A DNA stretch of 42,222 bases from Fusobacteriales bacterium (GTDB taxonomy: Bacteria > Fusobacteriota > Fusobacteriia > Fusobacteriales > Fusobacteriaceae): NCBI GenBank assembly GCA_020063625.1, contig JAICDD010000008.1, positions 1-42,222 on the forward strand, in the 5' to 3' direction. This document shows, one piece after another, positions 16,294 to 24,118 of the stretch. The notes below the pieces were generated by a model. That model was not told where the DNA came from. It ran no database searches and was given only the letters and a program-made list of their open reading frames with translations. Position 1 is the stretch's first letter. Every line of letters starts with the position of its first letter. Both the position numbers and the translations under genes were made by a program.

Positions 16294-17520
16294 ATGAAAG
16301 AAAATAAAAAATCAATAAAGTTAACGTATTTTAGTTTTGGATGGCATAGTTTTTTTCTAGCATTAACTATGTCAATGATAGACTTTAATACTGTTTTTCC
16401 AGCATTAATATCAGAACTATCAAAATCTAAAATTATATTTGGTGCATTATATGCAATTTTGTTAGGAGCTCCAAATATTTTTAATATGATTTTCAGTCAT
16501 TTTATGAGAAAACATCATTATAAAAAGAAATTTTTAATTTTAGGTATTTATATGAGAGGATTTTCTTTTTTAGGGATGTCTTTATCAACTATATTTTTTG
16601 CAAAAAATAATCCAATGATAGCTGTATACCTATTTTTTATATGGGTATTTATATTTTCAGCAAGTGGAGGATTTGCAGGTATAGCATATTCAAATTTAAT
16701 TGCAAAATTACTATCTACTCATGAAAGAGGTCAATTTTATGCAGTAAAACAGTTTATTGGAAGTACAGCAAGTATCATGGGTGGTTTAGTTATAGGTAAA
16801 ATTTTTAAAAGTAGTGGTTTAGTGTATCCATATAATTATGGAATATCTTTATTTATTGGTTTTTTAGGATTAGTTATAGCTTCATTAGGATTTTATATAT
16901 TAAAAGAACCTGCTTCAGAAGTTGAAACAGAAGAATATAAATTTATAGAATTTTTAAAATTAGTACCAGAAATTTTAAAAAATAATAAGAAATTTTTAAA
17001 TTATATTATAGTAGAGAACATTAGTAGCTTTTCTTTGATGATATTACCTTTTTATATGGTATTTGCAAAAGATAATTTGGGAATAGATAAAAATTATATA
17101 GGAAAATACTTAATGTATCAAATTACAGGAATGGTAATATCAAATATTGTATGGGGATTTTTTATTAAAAGAAAAGGAACCAAAAAAATGACAGGTGATT
17201 GTATACTTATAGGTGCAATTTTACCAATATTAGCAATTATTTTATCAAAATTTGGACCTAATATTTACGCTGTTTTATTTTTCATAATTGGATTTGTAGC
17301 AAGTGGAAGAAGAATAACTTTTGAACCATATTTGTTAGACATAATTCCTTCAAATAAAAGAGTAACTTATTTAGGTATTAGAGGGACTTTAAATATTTTA
17401 ATGATAATAATGCCGTTAGTAGGAGCTACAATAATTAAACTATTTGGATATTATTTTACATTTTTATTAGTATCAATAGTTATGTTTTTTGCATATTACT
17501 TATTGAAAAAGGAGAATTAA
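16294..17520 (+). CDS. Major facilitator superfamily permease
   Basis: 408-residue polytopic protein with about 12 hydrophobic helices and the MFS halves pattern; the loop after helix 2 has MRKHHYKKK and the corresponding second-half loop IKRKGTKKMTG. The central loop carries an acidic segment (EPASEVETEEYKF). It resembles the Clostridia-type MFS group often left unassigned; substrate cannot be named. GAAAGG precedes ATG 16294. Its stop is one base before the NifX-like gene, so the two are co-translated, and the transporter may serve metal or cofactor traffic for the ORP-type locus; this is inference. Confidence 0.8.
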   Translation: MKENKKSIKLTYFSFGWHSFFLALTMSMIDFNTVFPALISELSKSKIIFGALYAILLGAPNIFNMIFSHFMRKHHYKKKFLILGIYMRGFSFLGMSLSTIFFAKNNPMIAVYLFFIWVFIFSASGGFAGIAYSNLIAKLLSTHERGQFYAVKQFIGSTASIMGGLVIGKIFKSSGLVYPYNYGISLFIGFLGLVIASLGFYILKEPASEVETEEYKFIEFLKLVPEILKNNKKFLNYIIVENISSFSLMILPFYMVFAKDNLGIDKNYIGKYLMYQITGMVISNIVWGFFIKRKGTKKMTGDCILIGAILPILAIILSKFGPNIYAVLFFIIGFVASGRRITFEPYLLDIIPSNKRVTYLGIRGTLNILMIIMPLVGATIIKLFGYYFTFLLVSIVMFFAYYLLKKEN

Positions 17521-17521
17521 T

Positions 17522-17929
17522 ATGAATGAATTAATATTAGCATGTGCTACAAATAATGGAATTGAATTTGTAAATTCACATTTTGGTGATGCAGATTATT
17601 TTGATATATATAAATTATCAAAAGATGGATTTAAAAAACTAGATAGGGTAATAAACAGTTCAGAAGAAGAAAAAGAAGATGAAAATACACATGGAGACCC
17701 TAAAAAAGCTAAAAGTTTATCAAAATTATTAAAAGATAAAAAAGTTGAAGTAATGGTAGGATATAAAATGGGAGCGAATATTCTTAGAATGAAAAAAGTA
17801 TTTGTTCCTGTACTTGTAAGAGAAATTAATATAGAAAAAGGGTTAAGAATGGTACAAGATAATTTTGAAAAAGTGGTAAAAGAATTAAATAAAGGTGAAA
17901 ATAGAGAGTATTTAAATTTAAATAAATAA
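17522..17929 (+). CDS. NifX/NifB-type domain protein, divergent
   Basis: 135-residue protein of the same fold as that at 13154: an opening strand (LILACATNNGIEF) followed by VNSHFGDADYFDIYKL, which matches the HFG-x-A-x-Y/F signature, then an inserted acidic/His loop (SSEEEKEDENTHGDPKKAKSLSKLL), then VEVMVGYKMGANILRM. It is more divergent than the others and longer in the middle. It follows the MFS gene by 1 bp and precedes the metallo-beta-lactamase-fold gene by 15 bp. Function unknown; third NifX-type domain in this locus. Confidence 0.75.
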   Translation: MNELILACATNNGIEFVNSHFGDADYFDIYKLSKDGFKKLDRVINSSEEEKEDENTHGDPKKAKSLSKLLKDKKVEVMVGYKMGANILRMKKVFVPVLVREINIEKGLRMVQDNFEKVVKELNKGENREYLNLNK

Positions 17930-17944
17930 TTTTAGGAGAAAGCT

Positions 17945-18763
17945 ATGAAAATAACAGTTTTAATAGAAAATTTAGTATATAATCAATCTCTTTTAGGAGA
18001 ACATGGCTTATCATTTCATATATTAGATGGAGAAACTAATATATTATTTGATACAGGACAAACAGGAAACTTTTTATTAAATGCTAAAACATTGGGAATA
18101 GATATAGATAAAGTTAAATATACTATTTTAAGTCATGGTCATTATGACCATACAGGTGGATTAAAAGCATTACTTGAAAAAAATACTAAAATACAATTAA
18201 TAGCTAAAAAAGATATTTTTCAAAAAAAATATTCTAATTCTACTGGAAGTATAAGAGAGATTGGATTAGATAATAAAATATCAGAATATAATAATATTAA
18301 ATATTTAGAAAAAGATATAGTTGAATTAGAAGAAAATATTTTTGTTATTACAAAAATTAATAATTATAATGATTTTGAAAATGATGAAAAAAAATTATTT
18401 GTTAGGGGAAATGATGAGTATATAATAGATAAATTTACAGATGAACTTTTTTTAGTATTAAAAAATAGTGATAATACATTAACTATAATAACAGGCTGTG
18501 CACATAATGGAATAATAAATATATTAAAAACAGCAAAAGAATATTTTCCTAATAATAAAATCAAGCAAGTAATAGGAGGATTTCATTTAAAAGGAAAATC
18601 TAATGAAAGAATAGATAAAACTATAAATGAACTTATAAAATTAAATGTTCAAGGAATTTATATAAATCATTGTAGTGGGATAGAATTTTTTAGTGAACTA
18701 AAAAATAGAAATTCAAGTATCAAAGTAGTATATGCTTATACAGGGACTAAAATTATTACATAA
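17945..18763 (+). CDS. MBL-fold metallohydrolase (dihydropterin-synthase-like group)
   Basis: 272-residue metallo-beta-lactamase-fold protein. The metal ligands HGHYDH (His64, His66, Asp68, His69) are intact, with TGCAHNGIINIL, IGGFHLKG and INHCSG supplying the remaining His ligands. DGETNILFDTGQTG at the start is the usual strand before the active site. The order of motifs matches proteins annotated as 7,8-dihydropterin-6-methyl-4-(ribofuranosyl)aminobenzene-phosphate synthase-related, a group common beside ferredoxin-ATPase/NifX loci of anaerobes. The true substrate is unknown. AGGAG precedes ATG 17945. Last gene of the MFS-NifX-MBL operon. Confidence 0.85.
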   Translation: MKITVLIENLVYNQSLLGEHGLSFHILDGETNILFDTGQTGNFLLNAKTLGIDIDKVKYTILSHGHYDHTGGLKALLEKNTKIQLIAKKDIFQKKYSNSTGSIREIGLDNKISEYNNIKYLEKDIVELEENIFVITKINNYNDFENDEKKLFVRGNDEYIIDKFTDELFLVLKNSDNTLTIITGCAHNGIINILKTAKEYFPNNKIKQVIGGFHLKGKSNERIDKTINELIKLNVQGIYINHCSGIEFFSELKNRNSSIKVVYAYTGTKIIT

Positions 18764-18803
18764 TTAAAATTATATAAAAAATCTTTTATAAAATTTTCAT
18801 AAA

Positions 18804-18833
18804 TTCACATTTTTTTCATAAATATATTATAAT
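18804..18833 (+). promoter_or_regulatory. Possible promoter of the membrane Fe-S protein gene
   Basis: TTCACA (18804-18809) and TATAAT (18828-18833) with an 18-bp spacer; several overlapping TATAAT-like sites follow. Confidence 0.4.
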
Positions 18834-18867
18834 ATTATAATATAACAATACAAGAGGAGTGGATGAG

Positions 18868-19560
18868 ATGAAAAGAATAAAAGATTTATATTTAAAATGG
18901 AATTGGATGTTAATGATAGTATTTTTGTTACTAGCAATAATTAATCCTTTATTTGGATTAGCAGCACTATTATGTATGGTTCCTGCAGTATATGTGAGTA
19001 TCAAAGAGAAGAAAAAAACATTTTGTGGATTTTATTGTCCAAGAGGAAATTTTTTAACGAAATTATTACAAAAAATATCATTAAATAAAAAAGCACCAAA
19101 ATTTTTTCAAAGTAGAAAATTCAAAGCTCTATTTTTTACATTAATGTTTGGGTTCTTTATATATTCTTTAACAAAAACAGGAGGAGATTTACATAAAATT
19201 GGTTTTGTATTTTTTAGATTTATATTAACAAGTACAATAGTAGGAAGTATATTAGGTGTATTTTTTAAACCAAGAACTTGGTGTCAAGTATGTCCATTTG
19301 GTTATATGACTGAATTAGCTGCACAACCTAAAAAAGCTAAAGATTTAATAATAATTCCTAAATATATAGTAGTTGGTGTAGTATTATTTTTATCTGTTAT
19401 AGGTGCTAAAACATTAATAGAAGATAAAAATAATAACAATATAAATAATAATATAGTAGCTTATCAAAATAATAAAATACAAACAAATTTTAATAAAAAA
19501 GGTTATGGTAAAAGACAAAGAAATTATACTAAAGCATATAATATAGAAATTAAAAATTAG
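18868..19560 (+). CDS. Small NapH-like membrane Fe-S protein
   Basis: 230-residue membrane protein with about four hydrophobic helices and two membrane-edge CP motifs, CGFYCPRG (Cys53, Cys57) and CQVCPFGY, as in NapH/CcoG-type polyferredoxins but lacking the soluble double-ferredoxin part. The C-terminus is an Asn/Lys-rich low-complexity tail (NNNNINNNIVAYQNNK). ATG 18868 is used because GAGGAG (18854-18859) precedes it; a GTG at 18859 overlaps that site. It is followed after 12 bp by the DUF2202 gene. A role in electron delivery to the periplasm or membrane is likely but the partner is not visible. Confidence 0.8.
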   Translation: MKRIKDLYLKWNWMLMIVFLLLAIINPLFGLAALLCMVPAVYVSIKEKKKTFCGFYCPRGNFLTKLLQKISLNKKAPKFFQSRKFKALFFTLMFGFFIYSLTKTGGDLHKIGFVFFRFILTSTIVGSILGVFFKPRTWCQVCPFGYMTELAAQPKKAKDLIIIPKYIVVGVVLFLSVIGAKTLIEDKNNNNINNNIVAYQNNKIQTNFNKKGYGKRQRNYTKAYNIEIKN

Positions 19561-19572
19561 GAGATGATTAAA

Positions 19573-20103
19573 ATGAAAAAATTAATGAGTTTAATGTTAG
19601 GGTTAATGGTTTTGTTAGGAGTGGCAGTAATGGCAAAAGGAAATGCAAATAGAAATATTATTGTAGATACTCAAAAATATAGTTTAACTGATACTCAAAA
19701 AGAAGCACTGGTTTATATGTATCAAGAAGAACAATTAGCAAGAGATGTATATATAAAATTAGGTGAATATTGGAATGCTAGAGTTTTTCAAAATATTTCA
19801 AGAGCAGAACAACAACATATGGATGCAGTAAAAGCTTTATTAGATAAATATGATATTAAAGTAGAAGTAAATGCACAAGGTGTATTTCAAAGTGAAGAAT
19901 TTCAAAATTTATATAATGAATTAGTAAAAAAAGGAATGGAAAATATAACTGAAGCATATAAAGTAGGAAGAGACATAGAAATATTAGATATTAAAGACTT
20001 AGATGAAAGACTAAAAGATGTAACACCTGATATGAAATCAGTATTTGAAAATTTAAGAAGTGGAAGTGAACAACATTTAAAAGCTTTTAATAGACAATTA
20101 TAA
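19573..20103 (+). CDS. Secreted DUF2202 ferritin-like protein
   Basis: 176-residue exported protein: signal peptide (MKKLMSLMLGLMVLLGVAVMAKG), then a mostly helical DUF2202 domain. Helix pairs carry the ferritin-like carboxylate/His pattern: YMYQEEQLARDVYIKLGEYW, then ISRAEQQHMDAVKALLDKY, and SVFENLRSGSEQHLKAFNRQL at the end. The two E-x-x-H type motifs (EQQH, EQHL) suggest a di-metal site. ATG 19573 is nine bases from AGGAG; ATG 19564 abuts it. Co-transcribed with the membrane Fe-S protein. Possible roles are metal or oxygen handling outside the cytoplasm; unproven. Confidence 0.82.
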   Translation: MKKLMSLMLGLMVLLGVAVMAKGNANRNIIVDTQKYSLTDTQKEALVYMYQEEQLARDVYIKLGEYWNARVFQNISRAEQQHMDAVKALLDKYDIKVEVNAQGVFQSEEFQNLYNELVKKGMENITEAYKVGRDIEILDIKDLDERLKDVTPDMKSVFENLRSGSEQHLKAFNRQL

Positions 20104-20152
20104 TATATTTTATACAAATAATGAAATTAAAAGAACCACTAATAAATTAACT

Positions 20153-20188
20153 AAACGAGCCTTTTAAATTAAAGGCTTGTTTTTAATT
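20153..20188 (+). terminator. Repeated-family terminator, copy 4 with compensatory stem changes
   Basis: AAACGAGCCTTT pairs with AAAGGCTTGTTT and a T-tract follows. Relative to the other copies, TT to CC in the left arm is matched by AA to GG in the right, which supports selection on the hairpin. Confidence 0.88.
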
Positions 20189-20227
20189 TATTTAATATAA
20201 ATCTTTTATATTTTTTTATAAAAAAAT

Positions 20228-20255
20228 TTGTACTTTTAAATAAAAATGATATAAT
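20228..20255 (+). promoter_or_regulatory. Possible promoter of the DUF134-mrp pair
   Basis: TTGTAC (20228-20233), 16-bp spacer, TATAAT (20250-20255). No GTGCATATGCAC-like palindrome is present here. Confidence 0.5.
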
Positions 20256-20343
20256 TATGTCAAAGAAATAAAACGTCTAAAAATAGTTGATTAAAATAGT
20301 AAATTATTATATAATTATTGTGTTATACAAGAAAGGAGATGAA

Positions 20344-20637
20344 ATGCCTAGAATAAAGAAAAAAAGATGTTGTAGATTACTTCCAAATGAAAAAGGATTT
20401 AAATTAATGGGAGTAAAAGGACAAGATATGGAAAAAGTAGAGTTATCTCCAGATGAATTTGAGGTAATTAGACTTTGTGATTATGAAAACAAAAACCAAA
20501 TTGAAGCAAGTGAAGCAATGGAAATATCACGAGGAACTATTCAAAGGATACTAAAATCAGCAAGATATAAAGTTGTAGATGCACTTTTAAATGATAAAAT
20601 AATAATAATAAAAAATACTGAGGAGGACGAAGAATAA
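20344..20637 (+). CDS. DUF134 family DNA-binding protein
   Basis: 97-residue DUF134 protein. The basic N-terminus MPRIKKKRCCRLLPN and FKLMGV lead into VELSPDEFEVIRLCDYENKNQIEASEAMEISRGTIQRILKSARYKVVDALL, a sigma-region-4-like helix-turn-helix. Family members regularly adjoin NifX-type and Mrp/ferredoxin-ATPase genes in anaerobes and are presumed to regulate them. ATG 20344 lies behind AAAGGAGATG. The stop overlaps the mrp start (TAATG). It is a candidate for binding the shared GTGCATATGCAC sites, but its own promoter lacks one. Confidence 0.9.
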   Translation: MPRIKKKRCCRLLPNEKGFKLMGVKGQDMEKVELSPDEFEVIRLCDYENKNQIEASEAMEISRGTIQRILKSARYKVVDALLNDKIIIIKNTEEDEE

Positions 20638-21449
20638 TGCATGGTATTAGTGATGAACTACAAAAACAATTAGAAGAAAACATGAAAAAAATTAAACATA
20701 AAATATTAGTAATGAGTGGAAAAGGTGGAGTAGGTAAGTCAACAGTTACTACAAATATTGCTGTAGGACTTTCTATGCTTGGTAAAAAAGTAGGAATATT
20801 AGATGCTGATTTACATGGACCTAATATACCTCTTATGTTTGGACTTGAAGGGAAAAAACTATCTGATATAAGTAAACCATATCAAGTAACAGAAAATTTA
20901 TATGTTACATCTCTAAGTTTCTTTATGAGAACATCAGATGACCCTATTATTTGGAGAGGGCCTGCTAAAATAGGCGCTATTAAACAAATGCTTGGTGAAG
21001 TTATATGGGGAGAACTTGATTATTTAGTAGTAGACCTTCCACCAGGAACAGGGGATGAACCACTTACAATAGCTCAAGAATTAGGAAAAGTAGATGGAAG
21101 TGTAATAGTAACTACTCCTCAAGATGTAGCAATACTTGATTCTAGAAAATCAGTAAAATTTTCAACTCTTGTAAATATGCCTATACTTGGTATAGTAGAA
21201 AATATGAGCGGATTTATATGTCCACATTGTAATGAAAGAATAGATATATTTAAACAAGGAGGAGGAGAAAAAGCTGCAAAAGAACTTGGAGTAGAACTTT
21301 TAGCTAAAATACCTATGACTCCAGAAGTTGTACATGCTGGTGATGATGGGAAACCGTATATTTTTAATCATCAAGGACCTACAGTAGATATAATGAAAGA
21401 AATGATAGATAAAATAGTAGATAAAATAGAGAAAAATAGTGAGAAGTGA
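20637..21449 (+). CDS. mrp: Mrp/NBP35-type iron-sulfur carrier ATPase
   Basis: 270-residue Mrp/ApbC ATPase without extra domains: Walker A SGKGGVGKST, DADLHGPNIP, VDLPPGTGDEP and the cluster-binding pair CPHC. It is a close paralogue of residues 1-265 of the MRP-ORP fusion at 10492, beginning with almost the same MHGISDE..QKQLEENM sequence; a two-residue indel occurs after QELG. Nucleotide identity is especially high in the second half. Translationally coupled to the DUF134 gene. The last codons (NSEK, stop) come from an AGTGAGAAGTGA word that belongs to the adjoining repeat island. Confidence 0.95.
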   Translation: MHGISDELQKQLEENMKKIKHKILVMSGKGGVGKSTVTTNIAVGLSMLGKKVGILDADLHGPNIPLMFGLEGKKLSDISKPYQVTENLYVTSLSFFMRTSDDPIIWRGPAKIGAIKQMLGEVIWGELDYLVVDLPPGTGDEPLTIAQELGKVDGSVIVTTPQDVAILDSRKSVKFSTLVNMPILGIVENMSGFICPHCNERIDIFKQGGGEKAAKELGVELLAKIPMTPEVVHAGDDGKPYIFNHQGPTVDIMKEMIDKIVDKIEKNSEK

Positions 21450-21790
21450 GTAGTGAGGAGAATTAAAATTGGCCACGGAAAAACGCGGATTTAAAAAAGT
21501 TACACGAAGAACACAAAGCTAAAAAAAAGAACCACAAAGGAAAAAGCGGAAACCACCGGATTAGCTTTCGGTATTTTTCTGCGAAAAACACCTTAGATAA
21601 ACACAGGATAAAAAAGAAAATTAACAATGGCAAATGAATAATTGCGAATGAAAAAGAAACTACAAATGAAACTAATTTATACGAATTATCATTAATGAAA
21701 ATTTATTTATCTAGTGTAAATCTCGTGGTTTCAAAAGAATTCTTAGTGGTCCTGAGTGATTTTTCTTCGTGTCCTTTGTGTAATATATTT
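21437..21790. repeat. Repeat island A (mrp to bcp)
   Basis: 354-bp non-coding mosaic. From left: AGTGAGAAGTGAGTAGTGAG word overlapping the mrp stop; GCCACGGAAAAACGCGGATT at 21472; TACACGAAGAACACAAAG at 21501; ACCACAAAGG; then a middle part without clear words; then reverse-complement words GTGTAAATCTCGTGGTTT and TCTTCGTGTCCTTTGTGTAA (21764-21783). The overall form is an imperfect long inverted repeat. No gene or start with ribosome binding site is inside. Confidence 0.85.
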
Positions 21791-21823
21791 TAAATTTATA
21801 ACTTAAAATAAAAGGGGGAAAAA

Positions 21824-22291
21824 ATGGAAAAAGCAAAAGATTTTGAACTTTTAAATCAAGATGGTGAAACTAGAAAATTATCAGATTATAAAGGAAAATG
21901 GATAGTACTGTATTTTTATCCTAGAGATAATACTCCAGGTTGTACATTAGAAGCAAAAGATTTTACTTGCCTTAAAGATGAGTTTGAAAAAGAAGGTGCA
22001 GTAATAGTAGGAATTAGTAAAGATTCTATTAAAAAGCACCAAAATTTTATAGCAAAACATGATTTGAAAATAGAATTGCTTAGTGATGAAGAATTGAAAG
22101 TATTACAAGATTATGGAGTATGGCAATTAAAAAAAATGTATGGAAAAGAGAGCTATGGTATAGTTCGTTCTACATTTTTAATTAATCCAGATTTTGAGAT
22201 AGCTTTTAAATGGGGAAAAGTAAAAACAAAAGGTCATGCAGAAGCAGTACTTGAAAAATTAAAAGAAATAAAAAAAATAGATATTCACTAA
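21824..22291 (+). CDS. bcp: Thioredoxin-dependent thiol peroxidase (BCP/PrxQ family)
   Basis: 155-residue peroxiredoxin that reduces hydroperoxides. The peroxidatic cysteine is Cys40 in YPRDNTPGCT. The resolving cysteine of many BCPs lies five residues on (CxxxxC); here that position is Lys45, and the next cysteine is Cys49 (CTLEAKDFTC), so resolution must use Cys49, another protein, or a 1-Cys mechanism. The rest (YGVWQLKKMYGKESYGIVRSTFLI) is typical. AAAGGGGG precedes ATG 21824. Stands between a repeat island and a bidirectional terminator. Confidence 0.95.
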   Translation: MEKAKDFELLNQDGETRKLSDYKGKWIVLYFYPRDNTPGCTLEAKDFTCLKDEFEKEGAVIVGISKDSIKKHQNFIAKHDLKIELLSDEELKVLQDYGVWQLKKMYGKESYGIVRSTFLINPDFEIAFKWGKVKTKGHAEAVLEKLKEIKKIDIH

Positions 22292-22292
22292 A

Positions 22293-22326
22293 AAAAGGAG
22301 AAACTTTTTATTCTCCTTTTTTATTT
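22293..22326. terminator. Bidirectional terminator between bcp and the GNAT gene
   Basis: AAAAAAAGGAGAA pairs with TTCTCCTTTTTTT, a stem with A- and T-tracts serving both converging genes; it overlaps the last codons of the minus-strand gene. Confidence 0.85.
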
Positions 22327-22835
22327 AAAATTTTTTCCATAATTATATTATTATAGTATTTATTATTTAATAAAAAGTCATTTTTTAATAATCCTTCTTG
22401 TTCAAAACCATATTTTTTGTACAGTTTTATTGCATAGATATTATCTTCTCTTACTCTTAAACTTAATTTAGATAAATTGCTATTTTCAACCCATTTAAAC
22501 ATTTCATTAAACATATTACTAGCAATTCCTTTATTCCAATATTTTTTTAATACACTAATGCCGATTTCTCCTACATGAGATAATCTAGGTTTTGAAGATG
22601 AAAAAACAGTGAGTAAAGAAATTATTTCATTATTTTGTTTTGCAATGAGCATTAAATTATTTTTTGAATTAATTGTAGTTTTAATAAATTCAATTTCTTT
22701 TTCTACTGTTAGTGTCATTTCAGATTGAGAAAAAGTAATAGTATTAGATTCTCCAGCTATTGTATAGAGATAATCTATTATTGCATTAGCATCTTTAATT
22801 TCTGTTTGTTTTATAGTGTAATTTAAATTTTTCAT
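22308..22835 (-). CDS. GNAT-family N-acetyltransferase
   Basis: 175-residue GNAT protein. Motif A is visible as VGEIGISVLKKYWNKGIASNMFNEMFKWV (acetyl-CoA pyrophosphate loop, with WNKGIAS in place of the usual R/Q-x-x-G-x-G/A), followed by LSLRVREDNIYAIKLYKKYGFEQEGLLKNDF, the standard strand-helix end. It resembles RimJ/RimL or ribosomal-alanine acetyltransferase-like enzymes, but the substrate is unknown. GAAGGG precedes ATG at 22835. Divergent from the aldo/keto reductase gene. Confidence 0.85.
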   Translation of the reverse strand: MKNLNYTIKQTEIKDANAIIDYLYTIAGESNTITFSQSEMTLTVEKEIEFIKTTINSKNNLMLIAKQNNEIISLLTVFSSSKPRLSHVGEIGISVLKKYWNKGIASNMFNEMFKWVENSNLSKLSLRVREDNIYAIKLYKKYGFEQEGLLKNDFLLNNKYYNNIIMEKILNKKGE

Positions 22836-22909
22836 AGCCCTTCCCCTATTGATAATATAAAATTACGAAATATTAACATAATAGATATATTATGTCAACA
22901 AAAAATAAC

Positions 22910-22947
22910 TTGACTGCTACAATAAAGAGTTGTATAATTTATACAAC
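22910..22947 (+). promoter_or_regulatory. Promoter with 19-bp palindrome over the -10 box (aldo/keto reductase)
   Basis: TTGACT (22910-22915), 17-bp spacer, TATAAT (22933-22938). The perfect 9+1+9 palindrome GTTGTATAATTTATACAAC (22929-22947) encloses the -10 element, a repressor-site position. The cognate regulator is not known. Confidence 0.75.
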
Positions 22948-22968
22948 TAATTAAAAGGAGTGAGTTAT

Positions 22969-23850
22969 ATGGATTATAGATTATTAGGTAAAAGTGATAT
23001 TAAAGTGTCTACTTTAGGATATGGAGCAGGGCATATTGGTGGAGAAAATATGAGTGATAAAGAAGTTGATAAACTTTTAAATGAAATCGTGGATTTAGGA
23101 ATTAATTTTATAGATACAGCAAGGGGATATAATCTATCAGAAGAAAGAATAGGAAAGTTTTTATCACATAAAAGAGATAAAATTGTACTATCTACAAAAG
23201 TAGGATATGGAATAGAAGGATATCAGGATTGGAGCTATGATATAATAATCAAAGGAATAGAAAAAGCTTTGCAACTAATGAAAACAGATTATATTGATGT
23301 AGTACATTTACATTCTTGTAATTTAGATATATTAAAAAGAGGAGAGGTAATTGAAGCATTAAAAAAATTAAAACAAGACGGTAAAATAAGATTAATGGCA
23401 TATTCAGGAGAAAATGAGGATTTGAATTTTGCAATTGAGAGTAATAGTTTTGATGTTATTCAAACATCAGTAAACATTTTTGACCAAAATGGAATTAATA
23501 ATTATTTTGGGAAAATTATTGATAAAAATATTGGAGTAATAGCAAAAAGACCTCTTGGAAATGCTCCTTGGAGATTTTTAGAAATACCGTATGGAAATTA
23601 TTGTGAAGAATATTGGAATAGAATGAAAAAAATGAATATAGATACAAAAGGAATGAGCTGGAATGAACTAGCTCTTAGATTTACAGCATATACATATGGA
23701 GTTACTACTTGTATAGTAGGGAGTACAAATATAAATCATATTAAAGAAAATATAGAGAATGTAAATAAAGGAAAACTTCCAGAAGATATTTATAATGAAA
23801 TTAGAGCAAAATTTAATTATAATCAAGAAAATTGGATAGGACAAGTATAA
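22969..23850 (+). CDS. Aldo/keto reductase
   Basis: 293-residue AKR-superfamily (beta/alpha)8 NAD(P)H oxidoreductase. The catalytic tetrad can be located: Asp and Tyr in FIDTARGYNLSEE, Lys in LSTKVGYG, His in DVVHLHSC. The end TCIVGSTNINHIKENIENVNKG is the NADPH-binding segment. Substrate is undefined; members of this sub-group act on aldehydes and quinones. ATG 22969 is eight bases after AAAGGAG. Probably repressed via the palindrome in its promoter. Confidence 0.92.
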   Translation: MDYRLLGKSDIKVSTLGYGAGHIGGENMSDKEVDKLLNEIVDLGINFIDTARGYNLSEERIGKFLSHKRDKIVLSTKVGYGIEGYQDWSYDIIIKGIEKALQLMKTDYIDVVHLHSCNLDILKRGEVIEALKKLKQDGKIRLMAYSGENEDLNFAIESNSFDVIQTSVNIFDQNGINNYFGKIIDKNIGVIAKRPLGNAPWRFLEIPYGNYCEEYWNRMKKMNIDTKGMSWNELALRFTAYTYGVTTCIVGSTNINHIKENIENVNKGKLPEDIYNEIRAKFNYNQENWIGQV

Positions 23851-23870
23851 ACTGAGAATTTCTCAGTTTA
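23849..23870. terminator. Hairpin between converging genes
   Basis: Perfect 9-bp stem AAACTGAGA / TCTCAGTTT with a 3-base loop. It lacks a good T-tract, so termination strength is uncertain. Confidence 0.5.
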
Positions 23871-23872
23871 TA

Positions 23873-24043
23873 CTATACATATACTTTGTCATCATTTTTT
23901 ATTTCAATTTCTAAAATAGCGCCACATCCAGTACAATGAATAAAATATTTTCCATTTTTAGGAATTACTTCTACTTCATCGCCTTTCCAAAATACTTTAT
24001 GGCAATAAGGACACTCTATGTCTTCTCCTAGTATTTTTTTCAT
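23873..24043 (-). CDS. Small zinc-ribbon-like protein (56 residues)
   Basis: 56-residue protein, begins MKKILGEDIECPYCHKVFW and contains a second pair in FIHCTGCGAILEIEI. The two CxxC pairs 24 residues apart form a zinc-ribbon or rubredoxin-like knuckle. ATG at 24043 follows AAAAGGAGTTTTTT, a strong ribosome binding site, which together with the even codon pattern makes this a real gene despite its size. Function unknown; small ribbon proteins of this kind are often nucleic-acid binding or redox accessory. It shares a direction with the broken aldo/keto reductase gene upstream of it. Confidence 0.8.
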   Translation of the reverse strand: MKKILGEDIECPYCHKVFWKGDEVEVIPKNGKYFIHCTGCGAILEIEIKNDDKVYV

Positions 24044-24089
24044 AAAAAACTCCTTTTAATTTAAATTTTAATAAACTATTTATATTATA

Positions 24090-24117
24090 TTTTAATTATT
24101 TTAAAAAATAATTAAAA
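24090..24117. other. A/T-only 12-bp stem-loop
   Basis: TTTTAATTATTT / AAATAATTAAAA with a 4-base loop, directly beyond the stop of the broken aldo/keto reductase. Possible weak terminator; no G or C in the stem. Confidence 0.35.
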
Positions 24118-24118
24118 C

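Noticed and set aside
10492-20103. Nitrogenase cofactor operon
   Set aside because: NifX-type domains alone suggested it, but nifHDK, nifE, nifN and nifB radical-SAM genes are absent; ORP/MRP-type locus fits better.
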